Shown here piece after piece: positions 7,262 through 15,783 of a stretch of 64,000 bases of DNA. Both the position numbers and the translations under genes were made by a program. Positions within the stretch are counted from its first letter, which is position 1; the number at the start of each line of letters is the position of its first letter. Origin of the DNA: an uncultured Collinsella sp. GTDB lineage: Bacteria > Actinomycetota > Coriobacteriia > Coriobacteriales > Coriobacteriaceae. Location: the NCBI GenBank assembly GCA_958413765.1, contig CATYVH010000002.1, positions 62,001-126,000 on the forward strand. The letters run 5' to 3'. The notes under the pieces are model-generated. The model saw only the letters and a program-made list of their open reading frames with translations, had not been told where the DNA came from and did no database searches.

Positions 7262-8812
7262 TTATTTAGCGATATCGACAGCGCGGCTCTCGCGAATCAC
7301 GACGACGCGCACCTGACCGGGATACTCCATCTCTTCCTCGATCTGATGGGCGATATCGTGAGCCAGAACCGTGGACTGGGCATCGGAAATCTTGTCCGGC
7401 TGGACCATGACGTGGACCTCGCGACCGGCCTGCATGGCATAGGTACGTTCGACGCCGTCATGGGAGTTGGCGATCTCCTCGAGCTTCTCAAGACGCTTGA
7501 TGTAGTTCTCGGCAGACTCGCGACGGGCACCGGGGCGAGAGGCAGAGACAGCATCGGCGGCCTGCACCAGGACATCGAGCACCGTGTTGGGGTCGACATC
7601 GGCATGGTGAGCCTCAATAGCGTGGACGATAACGGGCTTCTCGCCATAACGGCGGGCCAGCTCGGCGCCGATGACGGCATGCGGGCCCTCGACGTCATGG
7701 TCGATTGCCTTGCCCAGGTCGTGCAGCAGGCCGGCGCGCTTCGCAGTCACAACGTCCAGGCCAAGCTCGGAAGCCATCACGCCGCACAGATCAGAGACCT
7801 CGAGGGAGTGCTGAAGCACGTTCTGACCAAACGAGGTACGGTAGCGCAGGGCACCAAGGGTCTTGACGATCTCGGGGTGCAGGTCGTGAATGCCGGTATC
7901 GAAGGCAGCCTGCTCGCCAGCCTCGCGCACGCGCTGCTGAACCAGGTCGGCGGCCTTGTGATACATCTCCTCGATACGGGCAGGGTGAATGCGGCCGTCG
8001 GCGATGAGGTTCTCAAGGGCGACACGGGCGGTCTCACGACGGACCGGGTCGAAGCTCGAAAGAACGACGGTCTCGGGCGTGTCGTCGATCACGAGGTTGA
8101 CGCCGGAAACCTGCTCGAAGGTCCGGATGTTGCGACCCTCGCGACCAATGATACGGCCCTTGAGGTCATCAGAGGGAATGTGCACGGAGGTAACGGTGAC
8201 CTCGGCAGTGTGATCGGCAGCGCAGCGCTGAATCGCCAGAGACAGAATCTCCTGGGCGGTCTTGTGGCACTCGGCGCGAACCTGCTGCTCGGACTCGCGA
8301 ATGATCGTGGCGGCCTCGTGGGTGACCTCGCCGCGAACCTTATCAAGGAGCTCCTTGTGCGCGTCCTCGCGGGTAAGGTCGGCGATACGCTCAAGCTCGG
8401 AGGTCTGCTTTGCGCAGAGCTCCTCGAGCTCACGGGAACGCTTCTCGACCTGACCGGCCTGGCTGGACAGCTGATGCTCGCGCTTGTCGAGAGCGTCGTT
8501 GCGGCGATCGAGAGATTCCTCGCGCTGCATCACGCGGTTCTCGAGCGTACGAATCTCGTTCTTACGCTGCTTGTCCTCGGCCTCAGCGGCCTGCTTGTTC
8601 TTGATGATCTCCTCTTTAGCCTCGAGCAGAGCCTCTTTTTTGAGGGTCTCGGCCTGACGCTTAGCATCACCGATCAGGGACTCAGCCTGTGCGTGTGCCG
8701 ACTGGATTTTTTCGTCGGCCTCGTGAAGACTACCCTGCTTGGCGGTGCGCATGTAGGCAATGGCGGCGATGGCACCCAAAACGATGCCAACGAGCGCTGC
8801 GATGATAGGCAT
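7262..8812 (-). CDS. rny: Ribonuclease Y
   Basis: A 516-residue membrane-anchored endoribonuclease that initiates mRNA decay in Gram-positive bacteria. Order: N-terminal membrane helix (about 1-20), long charged coiled coil (about 25-195), KH domain with IIGREGRNIRTFE near residue 220, and an HD domain with HDLGKAIDHD near 368. Start 8812 (ATG) has AAGGAG just upstream; a GTG two codons earlier is less likely. First gene of a six-gene run ending in hflX. A sigma70-type promoter lies about 170 bases upstream. Confidence 0.97.
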   Translation of the reverse strand: MPIIAALVGIVLGAIAAIAYMRTAKQGSLHEADEKIQSAHAQAESLIGDAKRQAETLKKEALLEAKEEIIKNKQAAEAEDKQRKNEIRTLENRVMQREESLDRRNDALDKREHQLSSQAGQVEKRSRELEELCAKQTSELERIADLTREDAHKELLDKVRGEVTHEAATIIRESEQQVRAECHKTAQEILSLAIQRCAADHTAEVTVTSVHIPSDDLKGRIIGREGRNIRTFEQVSGVNLVIDDTPETVVLSSFDPVRRETARVALENLIADGRIHPARIEEMYHKAADLVQQRVREAGEQAAFDTGIHDLHPEIVKTLGALRYRTSFGQNVLQHSLEVSDLCGVMASELGLDVVTAKRAGLLHDLGKAIDHDVEGPHAVIGAELARRYGEKPVIVHAIEAHHADVDPNTVLDVLVQAADAVSASRPGARRESAENYIKRLEKLEEIANSHDGVERTYAMQAGREVHVMVQPDKISDAQSTVLAHDIAHQIEEEMEYPGQVRVVVIRESRAVDIAK

Positions 8813-8847
8813 GCTCACTCCTTTTTATGGATTCGTTACACAACAAA

Positions 8848-8873
8848 GCGAACCGTCCTTACGAACGGCTCGC
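8848..8873 (-). other. Hairpin in the rny 5' leader
   Basis: A nine-pair stem (GCGAACCGT with ACGGCTCGC, one G-T pair on the minus strand) with an eight-base loop lies 36 bases before the rny start in the transcribed leader. It could protect or expose the rny mRNA to its own nuclease; that role is inference. Confidence 0.4.
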
Positions 8874-8978
8874 GACATTTGAGTAATATGGGCGCAGCTT
8901 ATGCGGGTCGGATACAGATAAACATATAAACAAACTCATCACAGATGAGCACATATCACAAAGCAAATGACAGTGTTT

Positions 8979-9007
8979 ATCGTACGTTGAACCACAACAA
9001 CTGTCAA
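8979..9007 (-). promoter_or_regulatory. rny promoter
   Basis: Perfect -35 TTGACA (9002-9007) and -10 TACGAT (8979-8984) separated by 17 bases on the minus strand, in the 257-base gap between recX and rny. Confidence 0.65.
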
Positions 9008-9055
9008 ATAAATGGCCCCAGCACGGCGGCTAAAACGCGGTGAACGGCAGGGCCA
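9008..9055 (-). terminator. Possible recA-recX terminator
   Basis: Imperfect inverted repeat TGGCCC/GGGCCA with wobble-rich extension and a short T-rich tail (TTTATTT) on the minus strand, directly after recX and abutting the rny -35 box. Confidence 0.35.
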
Positions 9056-9069
9056 CAAAACGCATACGC

Positions 9070-9762
9070 CTAAACCGCACATTCCTCACGTTCGGCATCG
9101 AGACGTGCCTTAACGGCATCGGCGGCGATGTGATACGAGAAGCCCTTGCCCATCAAAAACCGAACCAGTTTTTCGAATCCGCGCGTCTCTGGAACACGCC
9201 GCTTGGCGAGCAGGGCTGACGCACGCGCCAAATCGTCTTCGACGGCAAAATAATCCTCGGGATAACCGGGAATGTCATCGAGTACGACATGACGGCGCTT
9301 AAGCTCGGTCTCAATCTTGCGCTGTCCCCAGCCGCGTCGTTTGCGTTCCTCGATAAAGTACGAGCAAAAGCGGTTCTCGTCTAAAAAGCGATACTCGGTG
9401 GCGCGCTCGACGGCGAAATCGATCGCGGGCTGGTGAAAGCCGTAGCGAGCCAGCTTGTCACGGACCTCACCCGTCGCATGGTCGCGGCGCGATAACATCT
9501 CGGTCACCATGGTAAGTGCACATTTACGCTCGATGAGCTGCACCGCTTCACGAAAGTTATCCCAATCACAGGGAAGATCGGGGCGATTTTTGACATACAG
9601 GCGCGCGACCCGCACGGGAATCCAAATGGACCGCTCAAAACCGCCCTCAAGCTCACAATCGATATGTGCGCAAGGCTTTTTGGACGCATACCCGCTCGAG
9701 AACGAGGAGGCCGCCTTCTTATCGGGAAGGACAACCGTGGCCTCGGTCACCGTATACGACAT
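9070..9762 (-). CDS. recX: Regulatory protein RecX
   Basis: A 230-residue RecX family protein. The family binds RecA filaments and limits recombinase activity. The core shows the three-helix repeats, with RDHATGEVRDKLARYGF in the first and ENRFCSYFIEERKRRGWG in the second; the last repeat ends near MGKGFSYHIAADAVK. It lies 11 bases after recA on the same strand, the usual recA-recX pairing, and should share the recA SOS promoter. The N-terminal 80 residues are less conserved. Confidence 0.93.
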   Translation of the reverse strand: MSYTVTEATVVLPDKKAASSFSSGYASKKPCAHIDCELEGGFERSIWIPVRVARLYVKNRPDLPCDWDNFREAVQLIERKCALTMVTEMLSRRDHATGEVRDKLARYGFHQPAIDFAVERATEYRFLDENRFCSYFIEERKRRGWGQRKIETELKRRHVVLDDIPGYPEDYFAVEDDLARASALLAKRRVPETRGFEKLVRFLMGKGFSYHIAADAVKARLDAEREECAV

Positions 9763-9773
9763 GAGCGTAACCG

Positions 9774-10922
9774 CTACTCGTCGTCATCATCGAGCATGGC
9801 GGAACCATCGATGGCGTAAAGCTCGTCAAACTCCTCAGGCGCAGGCTGATCGGTCAGCTCGACCTCGGACGGAGCATCGTCATCAAACTCAAGCCCGCAG
9901 GCAAGGCGGACCTTATGCTCAATCTCGTCGGCGCAATCGGGGTGTTCGCGCAGGAACGCCTTGGCGGCCTCGCGACCGTTGCCGAGCTTGTCCTCGCCAT
10001 AGGCAAACCAGGAACCCATCTTCTTGCAAATGCCGCACTCGACAGCCATGTCCAGAATCGAGCCCTCCTTAGAGATGCCCGTACCGTACATGATGTCGAA
10101 CTCAGCAGAACGGAACGGAGCTGCCACCTTGTTCTTAACGACCTTGGCGCGCACGCGGTTACCGATAACCTCATCCTTAAGCTTAATGCTGTCGATGCGG
10201 CGAATGTCGATACGCACCGAAGAGAAGAACTTAAGGGCGCGGCCGCCCGTCGTGGTCTCAGGGTTGCCGAACATGACGCCGATCTTCTCTCGCAGCTGGT
10301 TAATGAAGATGCATGTCGTGTTGGACTTGGACAGCGAGCCGGCGAGCTTGCGGAGCGCCTGACTCATCAGACGAGCTTGCAATCCGACCGTGGTATCGCC
10401 GATCTCTCCCTCGATCTCGGCACGCGGGGTCAGCGCGGCGACGGAGTCGACGACGATGGCATCGATGGCGCCGGAACGCACGAGCATGTCAACAATCTCG
10501 AGCGCCTGCTCACCCGTATCAGGCTGGGAAATCAGTACCTCGTCGATATCCACGCCAATGCGCGCGGCATACGTGGGATCGAGCGCGTGCTCGGCATCGA
10601 TAAATGCCACCACGCCACCCATTGCCTGGGCTTCGGCCAGGATCTCGAGCGAAAGCGTCGTCTTACCGGAGGACTCAGGACCGTAAATCTCGACGATACG
10701 GCCGCGCGGCACACCGCCGATACCCAGAGCGGCATCGAGTGCCAGAGCGCCCGTGGGGATGGCCTCAACCTCAAGCTCGGGGCCGCCGTCACCATACCTC
10801 ATGATGGAGCCTTGACCGAACTTCTTCTCGATCTCGGCCTTGGTGGTGGCGATCATCTCATCGCGCTCTTTACCCGTCGTGCGAGCATGAACGGTACGTA
10901 CGGGACCTGAATTCTTGGCCAT
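9774..10922 (-). CDS. recA: Recombinase RecA
   Basis: A 382-residue strand-exchange ATPase and LexA co-protease. Walker A GPESSGKT at 81-88, the RecA signature ALRKLAGSL in the core, and an acidic C-terminal tail ending in DDDDE. The start is set at ATG 10922 because AGGAGGG lies seven to nine bases upstream; an in-frame upstream codon at 10943 would overlap that site. SOS control is visible in the promoter (box at 10961-10974). recX follows. Confidence 0.98.
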   Translation of the reverse strand: MAKNSGPVRTVHARTTGKERDEMIATTKAEIEKKFGQGSIMRYGDGGPELEVEAIPTGALALDAALGIGGVPRGRIVEIYGPESSGKTTLSLEILAEAQAMGGVVAFIDAEHALDPTYAARIGVDIDEVLISQPDTGEQALEIVDMLVRSGAIDAIVVDSVAALTPRAEIEGEIGDTTVGLQARLMSQALRKLAGSLSKSNTTCIFINQLREKIGVMFGNPETTTGGRALKFFSSVRIDIRRIDSIKLKDEVIGNRVRAKVVKNKVAAPFRSAEFDIMYGTGISKEGSILDMAVECGICKKMGSWFAYGEDKLGNGREAAKAFLREHPDCADEIEHKVRLACGLEFDDDAPSEVELTDQPAPEEFDELYAIDGSAMLDDDDE

Positions 10923-10952
10923 GAATAGCCCTCCTCTTAACAACCTGCATCG

Positions 10953-10981
10953 ATAATAAACGAACGGCTGTTCGTGGTCAA
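10953..10981 (-). promoter_or_regulatory. recA promoter
   Basis: TTGACC (10976-10981) and TATTAT (10953-10958) separated by exactly 17 bases on the minus strand, near-consensus. The SOS box occupies the spacer. Confidence 0.8.
10961..10974. promoter_or_regulatory. LexA SOS box of recA
   Basis: CGAACGGCTGTTCG has symmetric CGAAC/GTTCG arms matching the SOS box and lies wholly within the recA promoter spacer. Confidence 0.88.
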
Positions 10982-11013
10982 CCGTTCAGGCCAATCATAT
11001 GCAGGCAGTCTTT

Positions 11014-11058
11014 CCAAAACCCAACCAAACGCCGACCAAACACTGACCAAATGCTTGA
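11014..11058. repeat. Four imperfect 11-base tandem repeats upstream of the recA promoter
   Basis: Consecutive units CCAAAACCCAA, CCAAACGCCGA, CCAAACACTGA and CCAAATGCTTGA (11-12 bases each) begin 33 bases upstream of the recA -35 box. The spacing is about one helical turn, as for a protein that binds one face of the DNA. No function is known to me. Confidence 0.6.
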
Positions 11059-11150
11059 CCACAAAGGGGCAAATAAGAACAAGAAAGGCAAAAATACACC
11101 TATGACCAGCGCAAACGCTAAATTCGTCAGGGGTCCCTATCTCCACAATT

Positions 11151-11170
11151 AAGGGGCCCGAAGGCCCCTT
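11151..11170 (-). terminator. Hairpin terminator of the rnj-to-cinA operon
   Basis: AAGGGGCC and GGCCCCTT flank a four-base loop that reads TTCG on the minus strand, ten bases after cinA. The tail is only weakly T-rich. Confidence 0.65.
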
Positions 11171-11179
11171 AAAACACGT

Positions 11180-11710
11180 CTATTCCATAGAGTTGAGCAC
11201 AAGGGCAATGCGTCCCAATGCCTCCGCGACCGCATGGGCACGAACACACGAACGGTCGCCCTCATAGTGGCAGCGCACAGAGTCCACGACCGGCACTTCC
11301 CCATCAGCCGCGCGATACGCCCAGCCAATATAGAAAGTGCCAGCCGGATCGTCCTCAGTGCCGCCGCCGGGGCCGGCATAACCCGTTGCGCTCACTGCAA
11401 TATCGCTCTGGTACAGCTCCAACGAACCCGCCGCCATCTCGCGCGCGGTCTGATGCGACACCGCGGTATAGCGGTCGAGCGTCTCCTGATCAACACCCAA
11501 AACGCGATGCTTGATCTCATCGCAGTAGGTCACCGCACCGCCACGCAGCACCACCGAGGCGCCCGGGATATCGGCAATCGTCGAGGCGATCATACCTGCT
11601 GTCAGCGACTCAGCCGTCGAAACCGTCACGCCCCGAGCGCTCGCGCGCTCGACAATATGACGCGCCAGCTCCTCGTTATGTGCGGAAATCTGATCAAAAG
11701 AGTCCGTCAT
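11180..11710 (-). CDS. CinA C-terminal domain protein, nicotinamide-nucleotide amidase type (PncC)
   Basis: A 176-residue protein containing only the CinA-C domain: STAESLTAGMIASTIADIPGAS near the start, then GGAVTYCDEIKHRVLGV, VSATGYAGPGGG and GTFYIGW. Stand-alone CinA-C proteins deamidate NMN in pyridine nucleotide salvage; the N-terminal MoaB-like domain of full CinA is absent. The start is ATG 11710; an in-frame GTG at 11716 is possible. It is 12 bases after pgsA, keeping the pgsA-cinA-recA order of Firmicutes, although here recA has its own promoter. Confidence 0.92.
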   Translation of the reverse strand: MTDSFDQISAHNEELARHIVERASARGVTVSTAESLTAGMIASTIADIPGASVVLRGGAVTYCDEIKHRVLGVDQETLDRYTAVSHQTAREMAAGSLELYQSDIAVSATGYAGPGGGTEDDPAGTFYIGWAYRAADGEVPVVDSVRCHYEGDRSCVRAHAVAEALGRIALVLNSME

Positions 11711-11722
11711 ACCCACCAGGAC

Positions 11723-12361
11723 CTAGATCGAAAAGACGATCTTGCGGCAGTTCCAGAAGTATTGGGCGCCCGAGATAACGGTCAGGACAACGGCAACGGC
11801 GTACAGGAAGCGCGACACCGAGTAGATGCCGAGCGTCAGCGCCAGCGGGCCAAGGTGCAAGCCGGCCATCGCAAAGACGCACAGGTAACCGCAGATGGAG
11901 ACCATCGTGGTCGCCGTCTTGTACTTGCCAAGCTTATCGGCGGCAACGACCACGCCGGCGGCACTCGCAACCATGCGCAGGGCGCTTACCAACAGCTCGC
12001 GGAACAAGATGATGAACACGGACCAAACCGTCACGGTGCCAAAGTCCAAGAACAGCAGCAAGGCCGAGAACACGAGCAGCTTGTCGGCGATGGGGTCCAA
12101 GAACTTACCGAAATCGGTAATCTCGTTGCGCGAGCGCGCCAGGTAGCCGTCGACCTTATCGGTGCACGACAGGATCACATACAGAATGAAGGCAGCGGCG
12201 GCGAGCGGGCCGTCGAATGTGCTCCAGTCTGTACCGGCAACACTCGTGTGAGAAAGCGCCGACACGATCATGAACACCGGGATAAAGACGATGCGAACGC
12301 ACGTCACGATGTTGGCGGGCGTCCAAACACTCGTCAGTTCCTTATTGCTCTCGTTTGCCAC
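11723..12361 (-). CDS. pgsA: CDP-diacylglycerol--glycerol-3-phosphate 3-phosphatidyltransferase
   Basis: A 212-residue membrane protein of the CDP-alcohol phosphatidyltransferase family with four or more membrane helices. The signature DG-x2-AR-x8-G-x3-D-x3-D is complete (Asp71, Gly72, Ala75, Arg76, Gly85, Asp89, Asp93). It makes phosphatidylglycerol phosphate. Its place between rimO and cinA fits PgsA rather than another family member. Confidence 0.93.
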   Translation of the reverse strand: MANESNKELTSVWTPANIVTCVRIVFIPVFMIVSALSHTSVAGTDWSTFDGPLAAAAFILYVILSCTDKVDGYLARSRNEITDFGKFLDPIADKLLVFSALLLFLDFGTVTVWSVFIILFRELLVSALRMVASAAGVVVAADKLGKYKTATTMVSICGYLCVFAMAGLHLGPLALTLGIYSVSRFLYAVAVVLTVISGAQYFWNCRKIVFSI

Positions 12362-12370
12362 GACGCTCTC

Positions 12371-13720
12371 CTACTCCACAACATGTCCGATAAGCTCATA
12401 GCAGAAGCTATCGGTAAACTCGACGGTCAGAATATCACCCACGGACGCCTCGCTGGCGTCCAGATGCACCGCGCCATCGGAATCGGGCGCCTGGAACCAG
12501 GCATGGCCGATCAGCTCGGCGCCGTCCTCGGTTTCTTCGATACCGTCGACGATCACCTGGGCGCGCTCGCCCACATGTGCGGCGGTGGCGGCAAAACCGA
12601 GCGACTCAGCCAGGTCCATGGCCTCCTGGGCGCGCTCGAGCTTGACCTCTTCGTCGACCTGACCCTCCATCTTGGCGGCCAGGCTGCCCTCCTCCTGCGA
12701 GTAGGCAAAGACGCTCGTGTAGTCAAAGCCGACGGTGTCCATAAAGTCGATAAGGTCGCGGAACTCGTCGTCGGTCTCGGTCGGGAAGCCGACCATGGCC
12801 GTGGAACGGATCACGATGCCGGGGATACGCTCACGCAGATCGCGGAACAGGTCCTCGAGCTCCTGGCGCGAACCAGAACGGCGCATAGCCTTGAGAATGC
12901 GCGCGTCGCTGTGCTGCACGGGGATATCGATATAGGGAAGCACCTCGGGCGTATCGCGAATCGTCTCGATGAGCTCATCGGTCATGCCCTCGGGCTGCAG
13001 GTAGAGCACGCGGACCCAGACGTTCTGCGGGCGCACGGCCTCGGCGACGGCACGCAGCAGCTGCGCCAAATTGCGCGGCGAGCCCTCGGCGACGTCCTCA
13101 TCCGCAAAGTCGGTGCCCCAGATGCCCGTGTCCTGGCCGATCAGCACGATCTCGCGCACGCCACCGGCAACCAGGTCGCGCACCTCGGAGATAATGCTCT
13201 CGGCATTGCGCGAGTGATAACGACCGCGAATATAGGGGATCATGCAGAAGCTGCAAAAACGATTGCAGCCATCGGAAATCTTGACGTAGGCAACGGCACC
13301 CTCGACGGTACGCTTGACCTGAGGGATATAGGCCGCGATCTCACGCTCGACACCCAGCACGCCATCGATGACTGCCACGATGCCGTCTTCCTCGTCGGCC
13401 TTCACAAAGGCAGCGACCTCGGGCAGCTCGTCAGGCAGGTCGTCGCCATAGCGCGACGGCACACAGCCGCACATGACGATGGGGCAAGAACGAACGCCGT
13501 CCTGCACCTCGTTGGCGAGCTCGAGCGTGGTCTCGATGCTCTCGGACGTTGCGGAGGCGAGGAACGAGCACGTATTGACGATGGCGATATCGGCCTCCTG
13601 CGGGTCGAATGCCTCCTCGTAGCCTGCGGCGGTCAAAAGAGAACGCATGCGGTCGGTATCGACCTCGTTCTTGGCGCACCCGAGGGTGATGTAGAGCACG
13701 GAGCCCAACGGTGTATCCAT
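12371..13720 (-). CDS. rimO: Ribosomal protein S12 methylthiotransferase RimO
   Basis: A 449-residue radical-SAM methylthiotransferase that modifies an aspartate of S12. N-terminal cluster ligands Cys15 (TLGCAKNEVD), Cys51 (NTCSFLASA) and Cys86 (CGCVPSR); radical SAM motif CNRFCSFC with Cys152, Cys156 and Cys159; C-terminal TRAM domain. The CAKN and CSFL signatures separate RimO from MiaB and MtaB, both of which are also present in this window. Confidence 0.96.
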   Translation of the reverse strand: MDTPLGSVLYITLGCAKNEVDTDRMRSLLTAAGYEEAFDPQEADIAIVNTCSFLASATSESIETTLELANEVQDGVRSCPIVMCGCVPSRYGDDLPDELPEVAAFVKADEEDGIVAVIDGVLGVEREIAAYIPQVKRTVEGAVAYVKISDGCNRFCSFCMIPYIRGRYHSRNAESIISEVRDLVAGGVREIVLIGQDTGIWGTDFADEDVAEGSPRNLAQLLRAVAEAVRPQNVWVRVLYLQPEGMTDELIETIRDTPEVLPYIDIPVQHSDARILKAMRRSGSRQELEDLFRDLRERIPGIVIRSTAMVGFPTETDDEFRDLIDFMDTVGFDYTSVFAYSQEEGSLAAKMEGQVDEEVKLERAQEAMDLAESLGFAATAAHVGERAQVIVDGIEETEDGAELIGHAWFQAPDSDGAVHLDASEASVGDILTVEFTDSFCYELIGHVVE

Positions 13721-13747
13721 GTTGGAGAGCGGTCCTTTCGAATGATA

Positions 13748-14245
13748 TTAGCGGTAGTTGGTGAACTGCAGCGGCTGGCCGTAGTCCTGGTCGCGCAGGA
13801 ACTGAATCACGGTCTGCAACGCGTCCTTCGAAGCAGAGGAAACACGCAGCTTGTCAGCTTCGATGGTCACCTTGACCTTGAGCTTTTGGTCCTTGATGTC
13901 CTTGTTGATCTTCTTGGCGGTCGCCTGGTCGATACCCTCGACGATATGGCCGAGCACGCGCACGGTGCCGCCCGATGCCGCCTGCGGAGCATCCCACGAA
14001 ACAGCCTTGAGGTCGATGCCGCGCTTGATGAGCTTGGAGCTCAGGACATCGATGATCTGCTTGGAGACAAAGTCGGCCGGGGCGTTGATCGTAAAGAGCT
14101 TGTCGCCCTTCGAAAGCTCAATCGTGGCGCCGGAATCCTTCAGGTCATAGCGCTGGGAAATCTCGCGCGTGGTCTGCTGGAAGGCGTTGTCGACCTCTTG
14201 CATATTGACCTCGGACACGACGTCGAAGCTGGAATCTTTAGCCAT
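13748..14245 (-). CDS. YajQ family nucleotide-binding protein
   Basis: A 165-residue protein matching the YajQ/UPF0234 family from end to end: SSFDVVSEVNMQEVDNA at the start, ISQRYDLKDS, and the C-terminal VRVSSASKDALQTVIQFLR region. Family members bind nucleotides, and some bind cyclic-di-GMP; the function in Gram-positive bacteria is not settled. It lies between the RodZ-like gene and rimO in a continuous operon. Confidence 0.93.
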   Translation of the reverse strand: MAKDSSFDVVSEVNMQEVDNAFQQTTREISQRYDLKDSGATIELSKGDKLFTINAPADFVSKQIIDVLSSKLIKRGIDLKAVSWDAPQAASGGTVRVLGHIVEGIDQATAKKINKDIKDQKLKVKVTIEADKLRVSSASKDALQTVIQFLRDQDYGQPLQFTNYR

Positions 14246-14271
14246 GATGTTTCCTTTCGCGTACGAGCGGC

Positions 14272-15783
14272 TTAATAGCTATCGTACGAATAGTCGGTAG
14301 AATCGGTGGGCGTCTGACCGTCAGTTGCGGCATCGGCGCCATCCGTGGACTGGGCATCGGTGCCGTCGGTGGTATCGGTACCGTCGGTGGTGTCGGCACC
14401 ATCAGAACTTTCACCATTCTCGGAATCGGTCGTCTCCTTCTTGGGAACGGTGATCGTCACACGCGCCACGCCCGAAGTCTTGGTATCGTAACGGACCTTT
14501 TCGCCATTCTTGGTAACGGTGACATCGGAAGGCTTGGACGTGGTGATCTCGATCGAGGACTCGGGCGTGTACTCCTGCTCAAAGGGGCCAGTCGCCTGGG
14601 CGCCATAGACCGACTTTCCGTCGACCTTGACCTCAATCCACGCGGTCTTTCCCTTGGCAACGGAGACCTTGACCTTCGTCGCCTCGTTCTCTTCCTTTTT
14701 AGCCGTCGTCTTGGTGGCGTCCGAACCGGTCGACTCATCCGTCGCCTCATCGGTGTCTTCGTCCTCGTCGACCGTTTCGGTCTTCTTAGAAGACTTCTTG
14801 GTCGTCGTCTTGGTAGCAGCAGGCGTCTCGGGCGTGGTTTCGGGCGTCGAAGATGCGCAGCCGCGCAGAAGTACCACGATGAGCACGATCAGCAGCAACG
14901 CCACGGCACCGATGCCAGCGTAGACGATACGCGGATCGAGCCCGTTGTTTTGAGGAGTACGAGATCCGCCGCGTCCACGACTGGAACTGCTGCGGCCACC
15001 TCCCTGAGGCATACGACCACGATTGCTATCGGAACGGCCACGATAGCCACCCTGGCCCTGAAGGCCGCGCTGACCCGAGCGGGGCGCAAGTTCACCGCGG
15101 CCTTGATAGCCACGCTGGCCCGAACGCGGAGCCGAAGGGCGCTGGCCACACGGCTGAGATTGAGAGCGAAGACGCGGCGTCACCTGCGTGGTATCGGCAT
15201 CCGCATAGCCACCGCGAGAGCGTCCCGTAGAGGCACAACGGTAACCGCGATCGGAATAGCCGCCGTCGCCGTAGCCGGCACGAGGGTCACGCGCCACGCC
15301 GCGGGCAGCGGGAAGTGCACGGTCCTCGGGCATCGGCGTACTGCGGAACCGGTCACGCTGCGAGCGAATCTCCTCGCCCGAACCCGTCTCGGTAATATAA
15401 CCGGCCTGCTGAGGACGCTGTCCATAGCGAGTCGAACGACCGCCCTGAACCATCAGGAAGCGCCCGTTATCGACCGAGGAACGCGAATTGACGTAGCCGG
15501 CGGCGTCCTGGAAACGACCGCCCTGCTGCGACGTCTCGCGTTCGTATGCCATCAGTTCGTCAAAGTAGGCATTGACGACCTCGCGCGGATTGAGGCCCAA
15601 AAAACGAGCATAGCTCGAAATCATGCCCTGCGCATAGCCGCGCGGCGGCATCGAAGCAAAGTTACCGGTCTCGAAAAACTCGATGATCTGCGGCCTGATT
15701 TTGATGGTGTTGGCGACCTGCTGAATGGAAAGGCCCATTCGGCGACGCTGCTCGAGCAGCATGTCACCAAAGCGTGCAGCCAT
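14272..15783 (-). CDS. RodZ-like membrane protein with N-terminal helix-turn-helix
   Basis: A 503-residue protein: HTH_25-type domain at 1-75 (RRRMGLSIQQVANTIKIRP, RGYAQGMISSYARFLGLNP), a long disordered Arg/Gly-rich linker at about 85-285, one transmembrane helix near 290-312, a Thr/Lys/Glu-rich stretch, an extracytoplasmic DUF4115-like beta domain at about 380-455, and a TDG-repeat acidic tail. This is the RodZ/YmfM layout (cell shape, MreB partner), but no mreB is seen here. The start overlaps the ftsK stop (ATGA). The linker and tail are unusually long. Confidence 0.82.
   Translation of the reverse strand: MAARFGDMLLEQRRRMGLSIQQVANTIKIRPQIIEFFETGNFASMPPRGYAQGMISSYARFLGLNPREVVNAYFDELMAYERETSQQGGRFQDAAGYVNSRSSVDNGRFLMVQGGRSTRYGQRPQQAGYITETGSGEEIRSQRDRFRSTPMPEDRALPAARGVARDPRAGYGDGGYSDRGYRCASTGRSRGGYADADTTQVTPRLRSQSQPCGQRPSAPRSGQRGYQGRGELAPRSGQRGLQGQGGYRGRSDSNRGRMPQGGGRSSSSRGRGGSRTPQNNGLDPRIVYAGIGAVALLLIVLIVVLLRGCASSTPETTPETPAATKTTTKKSSKKTETVDEDEDTDEATDESTGSDATKTTAKKEENEATKVKVSVAKGKTAWIEVKVDGKSVYGAQATGPFEQEYTPESSIEITTSKPSDVTVTKNGEKVRYDTKTSGVARVTITVPKKETTDSENGESSDGADTTDGTDTTDGTDAQSTDGADAATDGQTPTDSTDYSYDSY

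Noticed and set aside
7121..8929. Plus-strand open frame of 602 codons opposite rny
   Set aside because: Antisense to a clear RNase Y with KH and HD motifs; no support for coding.
11234..14275. Very long plus-strand open frame (1013 codons) opposite cinA, pgsA, rimO and yajQ
   Set aside because: It is the antisense shadow of four well-conserved genes in high-GC DNA; its translation has no recognisable domain and is rich in His, Asp, Arg and Gly, typical of antisense frames.
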